NCBI RefSeq assembly: GCF_003590095.1
Contig: NC_039478.1
Location: 6,820,001-6,884,000 of the forward strand
Length of the DNA: 64,000 nucleotides
Direction of reading: 5' to 3'
DNA from: Trichoplusia ni
Taxonomy: Eukaryota > Arthropoda > Insecta > Lepidoptera > Noctuidae
The notes beneath the pieces are model-generated. The model was not told the DNA's origin. It was given only the letters and a program-made list of their open reading frames with translations, and did no database searches. Shown in pieces: positions 26,351 through 40,066 of the stretch. Within the stretch, counting starts at the first letter, position 1. Every line of letters starts with the position of its first letter. The position numbers and the translations under genes were made by a program.

Positions 26351-28603
26351 TTTCTCGTCCATCATATTAATTTGTTTCGGTGTATGTACTATGAAAGTCA
26401 AAAGTCCTTTGTTGATATTTTTAATGTTTCGCACATTGTTCGTCAGCAAAACGGACCCACCGCGTTTGATCCGATTGCAGTAGTTATTTATGATTATTAG
26501 AATAGCGTGCCGATAGCGAATAATTAATTTTTACGTTCAATTCTTTATTGTTATGTCACGACGTTGATGATGCTGATATATTGGTTACAATCGTCTTTAT
26601 TACACATACAGGTTTACTAGCTGAGCCCGGTTATATTTCCTTAAATTAATATTTTTTATTGATTTATTATTATAATGTTACTTGCTTTTAAAGTAATACC
26701 GACACTACTAAAATGTAAACAACAAGCAAATAAACACGAAAACGAAACAAAAAATGTATTTTTATCTGAGGTAAACACGACAGCTAAGCTCCTTATTATC
26801 AATAAAAAATATTTTTTCTTAGTTAATCCGGTCTTCAAAAGGATGGAGGATAAAATAATTCCGCATCAAAGTAACTATGTGCTTACAAGGCTTATATTTC
26901 AAGCTTTGTTTTAGGATTTAGGCTATCGGTGTCTAATATTTACAAAAAAAAGGATTTAGCACAGTAATATAGTACCTAAGTACGAATAAATCGGATTATA
27001 TCAGAAAAATGAAAATGTATTCACTGACAATCATAAAATACTGTGGTCATAGATATTCAAAATGAATATTTAACAAAAGTCCCAAATTGCAAATTTCGTC
27101 CTTCAGTACAACGTATGTTCGGAATTTTAATTTATTTCCAGTATTGAAATAAAAAAGAGAAATAGCCAACATCAGAAGCCACTCCGTATGATTGACGAGC
27201 CACAATATATTGAGCGTTCAGAAATGAAGAAAGACTGATTGCCAGCACTTCGGCGATCTCAGAAACGTCAAAGTTTGATTGGTGATTCCCATGTGTAATA
27301 CTAGTAGTCTCGTAGTAACAAAGGCGTAAGGCCTCTTTAAATGTCAATTCTTCGTTATAATGAAGCACAGCGAACACTGAGATCCATCATTGTCCAGACA
27401 AGGCCGCACCCGTCCAAAACAATACACAAAGATATTCGACGAATAACTTGAATCTAGTAGAAAAAAAATGTCGTATACCGCTGTATAAAGAGTTTTGTTC
27501 CAATCCGGTTAAAGGCGAGACTATCGATTGAGCACACTTAAAATTAGTGTAATATAATTAGGCATATGACATGAATTCAACGGGTATCACAATGGAACAA
27601 ACGAGGCATAGAATTGTGATATGACGGCGTGTCAGATGCGTGACGCCGTGCTCTATGGAGGAGATGTGACCACTCAATCGTGCACCACAACCACTAAATA
27701 CCTGGATCTAATCAGCATTTCAACACTCATTTTTAACACTTAATTTTACACGTATCTTAGCATTATACATTTGATTTTCCGCGTGGTCCGTATGTAGTTC
27801 TATCATGTTATATGTCGAGCCGCGGGCCGACTGAAACTATGCCTAATGAAATAACGCGTGCATGTTAATACTTACAAATTGTTTACTAAGTAATACATTA
27901 TGCAGTTTGTGGTTAAACTTTTAGTTACACTTGAAGTAACAAGGTATTTATATTTGAATTCATTATGTTGTGAGCAAATAACGTTTAAGTAAGTGTGTGC
28001 CATTTTAATTTAATGAATGCGGAGTCGAGCAAATTAAAACTCGTTTGTAATTAACCTTCTTGGCCGCGGTTGTTCCACGTTCGTCAAATAAGTCCACGGG
28101 TGTGCGTATCATTTGCGTGGAAATTCATCCCCTATGTTAATTTGACACGGCTAAAAGGCACATAAGTTTGTAAATGTTAGCAGGTGGGACGGATGCTTAA
28201 ATGCTTAAAATAAGTATGGACTACCGTCAGTTTATTAATTTTAATTATGCTCAGCTTTTCCACGCATTATCGAGTTTAAGATCACGATGTAATGTGTGTT
28301 TTAATTGAAGGCATGTAATATTACTTCGATGCCTGTCGTGCCGTAATCATTAAAGAAAATTACGAAGTAATGCTGAGCTCATTTTAGTGCACGTTTAGTA
28401 ACGAAGGAAGGTAAGAGTCTCGTCAGTACCTAACGTTGTTTAAATGACTCGTAGATAGAATTTTCATGTTCTTAAACTTAGGATAAAACTTTTGTCGCAA
28501 GTGATGAATGCTTTTGGCAAAATTATATTATGAACCTATAATATATACTATACCTGAACACACAAAGTGATTACATATTAAATATGTATTTATTATTTTA
28601 CTA

Positions 28604-28882
28604 GCTGACCCAGCAAACTTTGTTTTGCCTAATAAATTCTAGTGTAGACAAAAAGTAAGTGAATGCCACATAAAAAAATAACACAAAAAATTTCGTCCCA
28701 AAAATAAAAAAGTAAATTTTATTGTGAGAAACCCTTATCACTTAGGGGTTTGAAAAAGAGATGTTAGCTAATTCTCAGACCTACTGAATACGCATATAAA
28801 ATTTGGTAAAAATCTGTTAAGCCGTTTCGGAGGAGTACGGTAACTAACATCGTGACATGGAAATTTTATATATTAGAAGATA
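28604..28882 (+). repeat. Interspersed repeat family B, longer copy
   Basis: Starts ACTAGCTGACCCAGCAAACT TTGTTTTGCC and ends with GTTTCGGAGGAGTACGGTAA, CTAACATCGTGACA and TTTATATATTAGAAGATAA. I know this as the 3' portion of an abundant arthropod non-LTR (RTE/CR1-like) repeat. No reverse transcriptase is present. Confidence 0.65.
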
Positions 28883-29066
28883 ATTTAACAGTAAACTATT
28901 TTTGTTTAACATTTAGACTACCCTTTGCCTGTTCCTATTAAGTAAGATAAATTCCTTTGAAACTACCTTTATGAAGTTGTATTGAAATGTTTAGTATTTT
29001 CGGAGTAGATAGTCATTTACATTTGTGCGTAAATGATACGAATACAGACGTTTCTTTATTGTTTAT

Positions 29067-29227
29067 AATAGGGATGATGACTGGGTATAAAATGAAAAAA
29101 TCTCATAAGTCCCTCAGTTAGATAATTGAAAAGTATGCGACGCGTATTTTTTCCTTTTTCAGAAAAACTAGAATTGACAAAGATTAACTGCTTTAAAGTT
29201 TAGGAAAAAATTGCCATCATCCCTATT
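29067..29227. mobile_element. Short element with terminal inverted repeats (MITE candidate)
   Basis: AATAGGGATGATG at the left and its exact complement CATCATCCCTATT at the right, 161 bp end to end, with AT-rich non-coding DNA between. That is the layout of a MITE. No clear target-site duplication outside the arms, so the true ends may be a few bases inside. Confidence 0.5.
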
Positions 29228-29764
29228 TAGTTTCATCAAATGTCTACGTCGACGTGACGTCGACGTGTTTGTCCGTGACTAGTTAGCATGTATACAATTA
29301 AATTAGCATAAGTTTAACATTAGCATGTTATGGTCAAGTTATAGCTTTTAAGATATGTTAATATTCCCAAATTGAATTGTTCAAGTAAACTTCTGACGGT
29401 AAAGGCTATATATTAGGCTCATTTAATCTTTATATGCAGCTATATTATTTTGGAAATCACAAAAAAAAAACATTTTTTTTTCGCTTACTTAGCGTCATAT
29501 AGGCAGCATAACTTACGGTGGAGAAGGTCTCAGACATTAGGTCCGCCATTGTTATTTTTTCACGTATAAATATATACTTAGTAGTTAGGTCACAGCCATA
29601 TCCGAAACACAGTCCCAATGAAATTAAGAGTAATAAGTCTGTGTTTGAGCACTCCTTGTCCAAAATTGGAATAACGAATTCTGTAAAGGATACTTAAAAT
29701 TTACAAAATCGTAGAAAAATCCTTATCTTTAAAAAAAAGTTGTATTGTCACGCCGAACTCTTTA

Positions 29765-29890
29765 TTTTTTTATCACTAAGGCATTGAATCCTTGTTACAG
29801 GACTTCTACAAACATTCAAGTCACGTGCACAAAGACAGCTCGACTCAGCACAAGCATTCGTGAATCACATAAATAATTGTGAATCCAAAC
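29765..29890 (-). repeat. SINE tail fragment
   Basis: The minus strand reads ATTATTTATGTGATTCACGA, ATGCTTGTGCTGAGTCGAGC, TGTCTTTGTGCACGTGACTT, GAATGTTTGTA, a typical lepidopteran SINE body. The tRNA-like head is lost or unrecognisable. Confidence 0.55.
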
Positions 29891-31145
29891 CGGGAATAGT
29901 TGTAGCTTAGCCTAAATTAGATTTAATACGCAAAATTCATAAATACAGCAGAACAGCAGTTACAAAGGAAAAAGTCAAAGATATTTTATCAGTTTAACAT
30001 ATTAACAGATCTCATTGGGAATATTGCGAAATTTATTAAGTTTGTTAAAATGATTTATTTATAAGAGCGCTAACATAACTTTCGCCAACGAACTGTTTTA
30101 CAGATTAACAATGTTTTTATAGAATTTGTGTTTTTGGATAAATTAATCGACCTGTGATCGATCAACTTGTGCAGTTGTAGCTTAGCCACGAGCACAATGT
30201 CGTTCATAATAACGTGCAGATCTGATGGGTGCTCTGCGGTAGTAGTTTAATTAAAGCCCTGTCAGCGTTCATTTACGAGAGCTTATTAGATCATATTTAC
30301 ATAGAATATAGGACGCACTAAATTAAACTGTCCATAGAGATAAACATTGTATTGATTTTGATTTTAGCCTGCACAGCTTATAAATTTAGGATGATAATGA
30401 ATGTTTAGTTTTAATTTAACTAAATTTTGTATAAATAGTTATAGCAGTTTTGTAAGTATAGACCCCTGTTTTATTTCAGACATAACTGTTTTAAACATTA
30501 CTTTTTTCATTTGTAAATGTCCCGAACTAATATTTTATTCATCTAGATTTCAAGAAGCTTAAGGTCAAAAACCAAGATTTCATATTCGTTGAAAAACTTT
30601 TGTATTAAATATGAATTATGTGCGTGTGTCCTTAGACATGTTTGATAAAAATCAGTTAAAACATTAAAAACTTTTTAGTGTGGGATTTATTAAAGAAACT
30701 ATTTATATCTTATATCAAATTCCTCAGGTGTTTTTCTTTCCTTAAAAACGATAATTTGAATGCAAGTAATTCTAGATGTTTATTTTGTTTTTAACAGTAA
30801 TTTTAGTTTGTTTTGAACATTAAACCTCTAAAGAAATACCTCAGTATCCTAGCACAATAGGTTCTTCTTCCTACGTAATTAATATTATTAATTAAACCGG
30901 TTTACCGAGATACTTGAATGGATATTGTGGCTCAAAGTTTTGTTTTAATACTAGTCGCTGCCTCATTCAACTTTATATAAATAAGCTTTGTTGCCATTTT
31001 AGGGTCTCTCTTATCCTGGATGAAAATAGCACAAGCATAATTTTATAACTTGTATTAGTAGGTAACTAACATTTCAAAAATATAGTGAACTATATTATCT
31101 TTACAGTACTTAACGTTCACACCACACTAGAAAATTATATTATTA

Positions 31146-31284
31146 CTAGCTGACCCAGCAAACGTTGTTTTGCCTAATAAATTATTTCTAGTTCTGTGTA
31201 TTTCTTAATGCCATGGAGGAGTTTCGGAGGAGTACGGTAACTAACATCGTGACACGGGAACTTTATATATTAGAAGATAAGATT
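31146..31284 (+). repeat. Interspersed repeat family B, internally deleted copy
   Basis: Same start (ACTAGCTGACCCAGCAAACG) and same end (GTTTCGGAGGAGTACGGTAA to ATATTAGAAGATAA) as the copy 2.5 kb to the left, but about 140 bases of the middle are missing. Confidence 0.68.
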
Positions 31285-34200
31285 AATAAATAGAAGAAAA
31301 TGCATTAAGATGAGCTAAAAGCGACATAACAAGAACAATCCGATGAGACCGAAAAGTATTCGCCATATTTATGTCAAAGATTCTAAAAGCTTATTAAACG
31401 CTCTTATAACCAGGATGTTTTCTACTGTCAAAATGAGATGCCTCTAGCTGTAAAATATAACGTCGTCTCGCTTCCACGACGGCAAAAGAGCATCATATTA
31501 CAAGCACTAGAAATAAATAACTAATGATAACCTACCCCACTTCATCCGCAATTATACAATTAACATTTCAGCCATAAATAACAACAGTTCAAGGTAATGA
31601 AACTAAAAAACCTCTCATTTTATACAAAGCAAATATTAATCAATTCCATCATACATCGCCACGTAGTCAAGCAAATTAATTAATAAAGTTTACCTTAATT
31701 TTAATGAGAATCTTAATTTTATTATACCGATTAATTAACACCTGAGTTCGGTAAATGTTTGTTAAATTATGATTCGATAATAATTTTAGTGCGATCGTTA
31801 TTCATCAACTTAATCATGCTTGGGAAATTAATAATTAAGGACAAACAATCAAAAACCACTTAAACTCCTAATGCATAGCTTTTATCCTGAAGAAGATTTA
31901 TATCATAGACATATTATATTTCTACAGCTTATGCGTTTATAGTGTGTGTTCATCAAAAATACATAATCCCTCAACATATTTTAAAATTGAAAATAAAGTC
32001 ATCGAGAAAACAAAAATACAACAACACTTCAAAGAATTTCCACGGAAAGCGGATCGTATTTGTGACTATTATAATTAAGAAGGTAACGAACAAAATACTT
32101 TAAAGCTTTCGATAATTTCATGCATCGTTTAGACGTATAAAATACAAGCATGAAGACGTTGAATAATTCATATTTATGTGTGCGTTCATCGTTAATGTCA
32201 ATTTTTATCATCGCTTGCTAAACCGTACCTAATAGCGATGTGTTGTGGGAACACCTTCCCACCATTCCATTGTTTTATTGACATTCGTTTGATAGTCTCC
32301 GTCGTTAGCCGTCATTGATTCAACATTCATAAAAAAGTTTCATTCATAAAAGTAAATGAACGAATTCCTTCATTCCGAGTTGAGCGTTACGAGAATCTGA
32401 CAATTAAACAAGTTCTCAAATATTTTCACATACTTGTTTTAAAATCAATTAGTACCAAGACGACATTTTGATCAGGTAACGTTTCCATAACGAAAATAAT
32501 GGTGCCTTAACGGGCTCACGGACATTATCAAAGATGTAAATGTCATTACTTTTGTAATCAACGTTTGAATTTAAACAATAAATTGAAACTTTAATAAGGC
32601 CAAGTGTTAGTACCAAGTACTGTTAAGTGTTCTAAATTACGCTTACAAAATATATTATAAACTTAATTGTTTCAAAGGGTTTTTGGATGCAATTGTACTA
32701 CTTCTGGTCGTTTTGTTGTTGTTTTATGTTATCCTTAATGGTTCAAACCTTGACTTGACTAAGCCGTATGGAACCTAATTAATGATTTTTTCACGACTTT
32801 TACTTAATTCTATCTGATCTCAGACTTTGCAAAGCGTGTGTTATGAGTACTAAACATAAAACCAGTAATTAAAAGTATTATTAATTTTAAATTAACAAAC
32901 TTAATGAAAATAGTTTACAGCACAAAGACTAGAAACAATTTGGTCTCAAAGTTTCAAAGACTTGACAAGAATGCCCTGTAAAGTGATAATAATGAGAAGC
33001 AACTTTAGCACTGAGAATTAGCGTGCTAGTTGTAACATCAAGTTAGCCCACAGAACTTAGTCCTAGGAGTAGGTACTGCGGGGTAGAATGTTCATACTTA
33101 CGTAATGTTCGCTATTACGTAATAAATAGTAATAGTTTATTTTCATATATACATATATATGGCTCACAATGCGTGTCCTGGAGTCTCCTTTTGAGCATAT
33201 AAAATGCCTTTAGTTCTGTAAACTCCGCTGTCGTGACAGTGCAAAAATACAAAAACAATTAATAATTAAATATTAGTAGTCGTCTTACAAAAGAAGCCCA
33301 GTTCATGTATCCGACGTAAAATACACCTAGGCGCGATTATTATTTTTTTAACATCAACTAAGATAATAAGTACGAAGAAAAATTAAACAAGAGAAATCTG
33401 AAATATACTCTTAAAAATGATAAAAACGCCGCCGCCCGCGCCCCTCACCATTGCATTGTTACAAGGATCGGACCGAACTCGCAACAGAACTGTTTTTCTA
33501 AAAAACTTAGGAATTGCATCATAATATTGAATAAAAGTTGCATTTTAAATTTATTCAAATCTCATAAATCCCTATTTTTTTATCATGAACGTGTTCTAGT
33601 CATTGGATACATTAACTGGGCTGCTTTTGTAAGACGACTAAAAAATCACGGTGTATAAAGGTTCAAGCTGTATATCTCTCTTCTAGTTCTCTTCTATCTT
33701 CTTCAGATTAAAACAAATGCCAACGCAAGTTTAATACCGGTTCTTCATATGAATAACATTTTGCAACCCCACAAGCGCGACGAGTGTAGTTAACATTTTG
33801 AAAATGCCTCAAAAAAGCCTACATAAATGTAACCTAAATGTAGCCAAAAATTGTGGAGGTAACCTTCATTACTGGGTCTAATTTACATACTAAAATTAGT
33901 CTCGAAAGCAAGAACTTACTTAGCTTTCAGAAATTAACTAAAAAAGTTTTAATGAGTTCGGATTAAGTGTTGATCTATCAGACTTTTAATAAGTTTGAAA
34001 TCGATTTACACACTAATATTTTTAACGAATTCAGAACTAGAGGAGTTTATTCTTAATTTGTATACTATTGATGACATATTAAATAATATATTTTACACTA
34101 GTCCTTTATACCTACACACTTTATTTATTTAAACTAGCTCAATTTCTGCCTTAACACGACAACAGTGCAACGTGTCATTGCGGCCAGCCTTCTGGACACG

Positions 34201-36189
34201 TTTCCCACTTTATCGCGGATGAAGATGTGTTTTTGACGCTTATTAAATAGTAAATTATTATTACTTCTCTTGTATTAGACTTATTACATTGTATTCTTCT
34301 AATGTAAAATACTAGGTAGATATTTACATCTAAATATATTATTAAACTACTGTTGATTTATGAATAAAAAACAATGTGTAAATTTTATAAATACAGTATC
34401 CATTAATAAAACTTAACACAACCGCTTGTTGCTCCAAGCCGACAGTCCCAGCTACGTGATAAATTGCTCCTATAATTTAAAACTTCTCAATAAACATCAG
34501 GGTGAAAGCCAGTCACCGATCCCCCGATCCCCGGATCCCTAAACAATAAAATCCCCTAGTCAACGAGGCATAACCGAACGTTACCATTACAAAACCCCAT
34601 CGAATAAATTCGAAGCCACCCCGACTTCGCCCCAGCTAAATAAATCGCAAAAAGTAAATAAACGACTACCATTACTGCCCTGATTATTATACACCCCTAA
34701 CTGACGCCATTTTGATTTCATTATTTTCTCAAACGCTTTTATAATAATAACTTGTTTGAAAATAACGGGGGATTTACGAAACTAAGTTGGACGGTTACAA
34801 ATATTTTCGTAACAGCAATTGCAAGCGAGATTTGTTTAGTTGAAATACTTGCTTAGTTTCTGCTGTATTTTCAGTTTAGACTAATTACGGAACATTTTTC
34901 AGGATGTGTGGGAAGCGTGTAGCGTAACGCGAAAACATGTATACTTAAGATTCTCATACAAATTGCAGACTTAAGCTACTATTTCAATGTATGCCGATTG
35001 TAGCTGCATTTTCCTGCAATGTTGATTTTTTGCCGCCGTATTCTAAATCATCACGACTAATTAAATAAACAACTCACTATTTCACCAAAACATAAGTACG
35101 CTTCAATAAAAATCAAACCATCGTAAACCGCCAACAAAATCAAATACTGACAATATCATTAAACTCGTTCAAAACCAAGAACACGTAGTACCCTGTTTCT
35201 CTTAATATGCGAAACACAACTGAGTTACCGCAGCTTTTACGCTATCAAACAATTTGATGAGGGTGAATTTCCTCCCTAATTTGTTCCGTAAGTGAATTTC
35301 CCGACAAAACTCGCGACTTGACATTGACATTGGAAGTAGGGAAGTGGGGAAACAGGGAAGTGGGAAACAGGGAGGACGATTGTTCCCGACGTTTGTCAGG
35401 ATTTAGTTTGGATATTTCCAATGGCGCTTGAAACAAAGTTGCCAAACCGAGAGCGTGGAGTGCGTTAAACGAACAATACTAGTTCAATGTTTTTATTTTA
35501 TGTTATTTTGCCTATTAGTATTTTTGTTATATAGGAATGGAATAAAATTTCATATTAAAATTATTACTTAATTCTATTTAAATAGAATTGACGTATTTGA
35601 TCAACAAAAGGCCTGGCTTATACTTCGTGTTAAGCTAATTACCTGTAGCCTAAACTAAACCTTAAAAACTTATGCCCCTTAAAAATATCAGACGCTGTTT
35701 TCGTTTCATAGTCCAATCATATCTGAACTCCTATTATACATAGTTTCCATAATATTTTAACTTCGTCTTTTACAAATTACGCTAAAAAAATGTATTTTCT
35801 TTTCTATTAAATAGTTCATTTATCTTTAACTGTTATGCCAGTGTATTTGTATGATATGCTACTTTCAACAGTTTTACCACCTACTAAATCGGAATAAAAA
35901 GTCCGAAGAACTTACATGTTCTGTAGACGTTTGCGAAAGAAACTCATTTCCCGCAAGTGCTCAAAGTCTAGTCAAAGTTTTCACTGAATAGTGACGTTCT
36001 TTTCGACACAAGATGTTATTTTTAGCACAAGATTTCTCCGACTTAAAACGGACTTTAAACTCATATTGAAAAAAGAATGTAATGAAATTAAGAATTCTTT
36101 TTTTATATATTTGCTAAGGTAAAATAATGTTTGCAATAAAATACATAATGCCTTTATATTAAAAATATTCATATTTTGATTACTACTCA

Positions 36190-36285
36190 ACCATCAGTCC
36201 GTCTGTTCATTTGTCCGTCACTTGACTGCACCTCTTGAACCGCTATAACCAGATAGTCTTAATTTTCACTGTTCTGTTCACTGCT
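36190..36285 (-). repeat. Family A interspersed repeat, fifth copy (inverted)
   Basis: CAGTCCGTCTGTTCATTTGTCC, CCTCTTGAACCGCTATAACC, AGATAGTCTTAATTTTCAC: complement of the order seen at 16740. Confidence 0.5.
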
Positions 36286-39225
36286 CACAACTGGCTGAAA
36301 ACCTTCCAAAAAAACCTCGAACCACAAACGTAACAATAAATAATATTACCCCAAAGAGTTAAGTCAACCTTAAGGAACACTAAAACACACTGTATCATGT
36401 GCTGACAACAGCTTAAATTCTACAGTTAACACCTACGTGTATTGGTCTTAAGATGCAAAGTAAAGACATAACATCGCAGGTATAAAGGAATTTCAATAAC
36501 AATTCAAGTTTGAAATTTTCAAGGCCCTTTATATGCTCATTGGACATTTGCATAGTAGTCGTCACTTCACTTTATAACTCCAGTACACATCGTCTGCAAA
36601 CGACGCAAACGTTTGTAATAATTACACTCAAGAATTTACTTTGAAAAGCAATGATGGTTTAATGGGTTCCAGAGCTAAGTATTTACATGTCACCAAATTA
36701 TGTGACAGTAAATAATATTTTACACGCTGCAGTGGGTACAGTCATCAAACAAATTTCCTGAATACGTATTACAGAATTCTTGAGGCTTTGCAAAGTTCTA
36801 TTCGTGAAATAACGGTTTTAAATGACATTTGTTTATTATTCCTCGTACATCGATACACGTATGGTAACCGACGCTCACGGACAGAAATGTGAAGAACCCG
36901 GTACCAGTGTCACTGCGAAATGGCTCACAAACATTCCTACTCATACAGCCTTGAACAAAATTCCTATTACTTGTTTCAGCTATTTCGCCGACGTTTACTC
37001 GCAAACAGAATTGTCGGAATATGGATTCAGTATGCAAAATGATTTTTAAAATTTCACAAAAAATCTGACTTGGGTAATGTTTGTCCTTAAGTGATATTTG
37101 AAAATCTTCATATCGATTTCAAGTTAAGGTTACTTTAAGAAAAAAAAGATACTTATTCGAAATTATCTTCTTTAACACTCACTTTAAATCAAAGAAAAAC
37201 CAATATAAGTAGCATACATGTAAACAAGAGTCATGATTACTTCACTAGCACTTGCTCGTTCACATCATATATAAGAGACGTCACACATCGCACATTATTC
37301 CCGCATCTTGAATACCTGTCTTGAAAAACAGACAACAATAGTGTGACACTTCACACCTATTACGAGGCACCCCGGCTCCATTCATATCTCTGACGCCACA
37401 CACAATGACGCCAGCATAAATGTCAATAAGTGTAGCGGCGGTTTACAAAAATCGAACAATCTTCATTCTCTTCAGCCAGTATTTGATGTATTAGCTACGA
37501 ATTAGTCGGCCAGTCCTTTCACACTGATACATAATACCTTTGATGCTATCTGCGCGCATTCACAAGGTGACAAAGTAGTTACGCCCATAGCTTGTGTGTG
37601 GCAGAGCCTGGGTGGTTTTACCGAAGGAAGTGGAGACTGGGATACCCCCAAATTTAGGCATTTTACAAGGTTCCAAACTTCGGCAATTTCATATTTAAAA
37701 TGTGATTAATGATGAAACTTCGTAGAATATAGAGTTTGGAAAACTCTCGTTAGACTTAGTCATTTTATTTTATTAAGGTTACTTTAAGTAATGTTTCATT
37801 TGTTCGTCTTAAGTCTGATATATTGTTGTTATAAGTACTTTAATTACATTTATCCTGACATTCATCCTATTTTGACACCAAACAAATCATGAAAATCCCT
37901 AAATTATTTTTTAACGTAAGAAAATATACATTGTTTAATAATAATATGTGTCCGAGTAACTTAATAGAGTTTCAACGTATTGTCTCTGCTTTGCTTTACG
38001 GACAAACACCTTAACTCTAACAATCACATATTTGTTGAGGAAGCGATCAATAACCGGTCATAGATCTGTCATCAGGTAAGCAAAACCACAGCAGAATGGA
38101 CCACCACCCACCGGTAGCATCATAGTTTGGTTTCTAACAATACACTTCACTTAAACGTACTTTCGTTCGAAGACAAAGCCAAGCCGTTTTAAGGGAAGGC
38201 TCTGGTCTCAATAGTCTTGTTTGTGGTTTTTGATTCAACACAGTAGCGTGAGGGGGGGTCGCGACCAGCTACCGAACAGGAGTACGACACTCATTGTTCT
38301 AATCTCGACATGTGGTCCATAATTGTGTGGTCGACGCTGAACGTCACCAACCACAAATTAAGACTTATTTGTTTGCTAAGTTCGAAGAAGGATGGCCTTG
38401 TTCTAGCAATTTGCTTAGTAATTAACGAAACCAATTGAATTTTCTATTGCTGTGGTCGATCATAATAGAGACCTCAATAACAAAAGCGCATCAAATCTGA
38501 TGAACGCCGTTTTAGTGTCGCAGACTGACTTTCGATTAGATGGATGTTTTAAAATACATGTAGAGTCAAAGGTATCATTTGATATCCTAGCCTCTATTCC
38601 AATGGTATAAAGTTTAGATTGTCATTAATACATTTTATTGAGTAAACTTCGAAGAAGGTTTATTCAGTGGTATAGCTCCGGTAACTGTTAATAAAACTCA
38701 AGGAGCTTTGGAAAATGTTTGAAGACTGAAAGGCAACGTTTATTGTGCTTTTAACGACATTGACACGCGTTTTATAGGGAAGTGAGGCTATCCTATAAAT
38801 CAGCCGTAGGTACCTTAGAGATACTTTACAGAACAGACTTCAGATACCTCCGTCGGTTTAATGCTCTTAAATTGAGAAAAGTCATAATTGATTTCTTTAA
38901 GATTTTTTTTCAATTATTTTATCACATAAACACACTCCCTCTATCCTCAATACTAGATACAGTGATGAAGCTAGCTGTTCATATTTAGTAATGCAAAATT
39001 TCGTTTGCGTCAAAAGCAGGTCTTCAAAGAAACTAAACACTAGAGAACTGCCATGTTTGATTAAATTGCATAATGCTCTGAAGCACACTGTAAAGCTTTC
39101 AACTCGTAAGAGGATTTGCTCTTCCCAGTTTCAGGTAAGTACTTATAGTAGAGAAAATACCAGTGCTCCTACTATAAAACGGAGATTTTTTTTTTTTTGC
39201 CAGTCTATCTATAGAATTTAATCCT

Positions 39226-39305
39226 TAGGTCACAGAGAAGGTTTTACAAACATTCACTATATAAAATCACACGCACAACGACACCCAATCTCATCAATCT
39301 TTTAT
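39226..39305 (-). repeat. SINE tail fragment
   Basis: The minus strand gives GATTGGGTGTCGTTGTGCGT, GTGATTTTATATAGTGAATG, TTTGTAAAACC, close to the tails at 15930 and 29765. Confidence 0.45.
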
Positions 39306-39953
39306 CTTTTTCGTCTATCGGGTCGACATCAACCACTTACCTAACCGTGCAGTCATTAATTATTTTCTTCTATTCTAATGATTTATCAAGCTGACATTAT
39401 AGTTTAAATCGCCTGTATTCTGGTCTTGTAGTTCATTTCAACACCCTGAAAACCCCAGGTTTGCCTGTTTCCTTACGAAGATTACCTTCATTGATTTTAG
39501 CAATTCATAAATTCATTAATTACAAAAAAGAGGATTATTTAGTTATGTAAGTCTTTCAAAGAACTAGTCCTGATTATAGAGTTCGTAGTAAGAGCGATAA
39601 ATTTAATTAATTAGCTACCTTATCTCCAAGAAATAAGGACGATTTTAGTCACACACACTGAAGTTTTATACTCAGAAGAGAAATACCAATATTGTCTTCA
39701 CTTAACAATTAATTAAATGTAATACGCCTGAAAGCTCTACTCGTCGATGTGATGATATTATACACAGCTCTTATCGAAGTTATGTGGTGTAATATTGTTT
39801 CATTGGTACAAAGTGCTTGTTTGTGTACCTACCTCGCGTATATGGCCTATTTTTTTAAGCCATTATCGGCCAGTGTTTTTCGCTAATCGGCTTAACTTTT
39901 TGATCGCTTTTTTTTGCTAATCGTGATAAAAATTACCCTTTTGTGTTAATCCA

Positions 39954-40066
39954 GGTTATAAGCTATTTGTGATTTAAATTCCGTCCAACTCTATTCAGTG
40001 GATTTGTGTGAAAGATTCACAAACATCCGTACATACTTACAGGCATTCGCATTTATAATATAAGCA
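39954..40066 (-). mobile_element. Helitron-like fragment (Lep1 5' side)
   Basis: The minus strand starts TTATATTATAAATGCGAATG and continues GTACGGATGTTTGTGAATC, CACACAAATCCACTGAATAG, close in layout to the 5' portion of lepidopteran Lep1-type repeats. No 3' hairpin with CTAG is seen, so the copy is truncated or the assignment is wrong. Confidence 0.42.

Larger units (their letters stand above)
20945..28600. other. Gene desert, 20.9-28.6 kb
   Basis: AT-rich DNA without a recognisable gene, interrupted by three GC-rich islands (24300-24420, 25420-25530, 26120-26350) and repeat fragments. An open frame of 107 codons at 21883-22206 (plus) is Phe/Leu-rich, overlaps no known motif, and looks like chance. 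Confidence 0.7.

Noticed and set aside
36798..37049. Overlapping frames on both strands
   Set aside because: Neither shows a domain, and openness on both strands suggests a chance lack of stops; left as desert.
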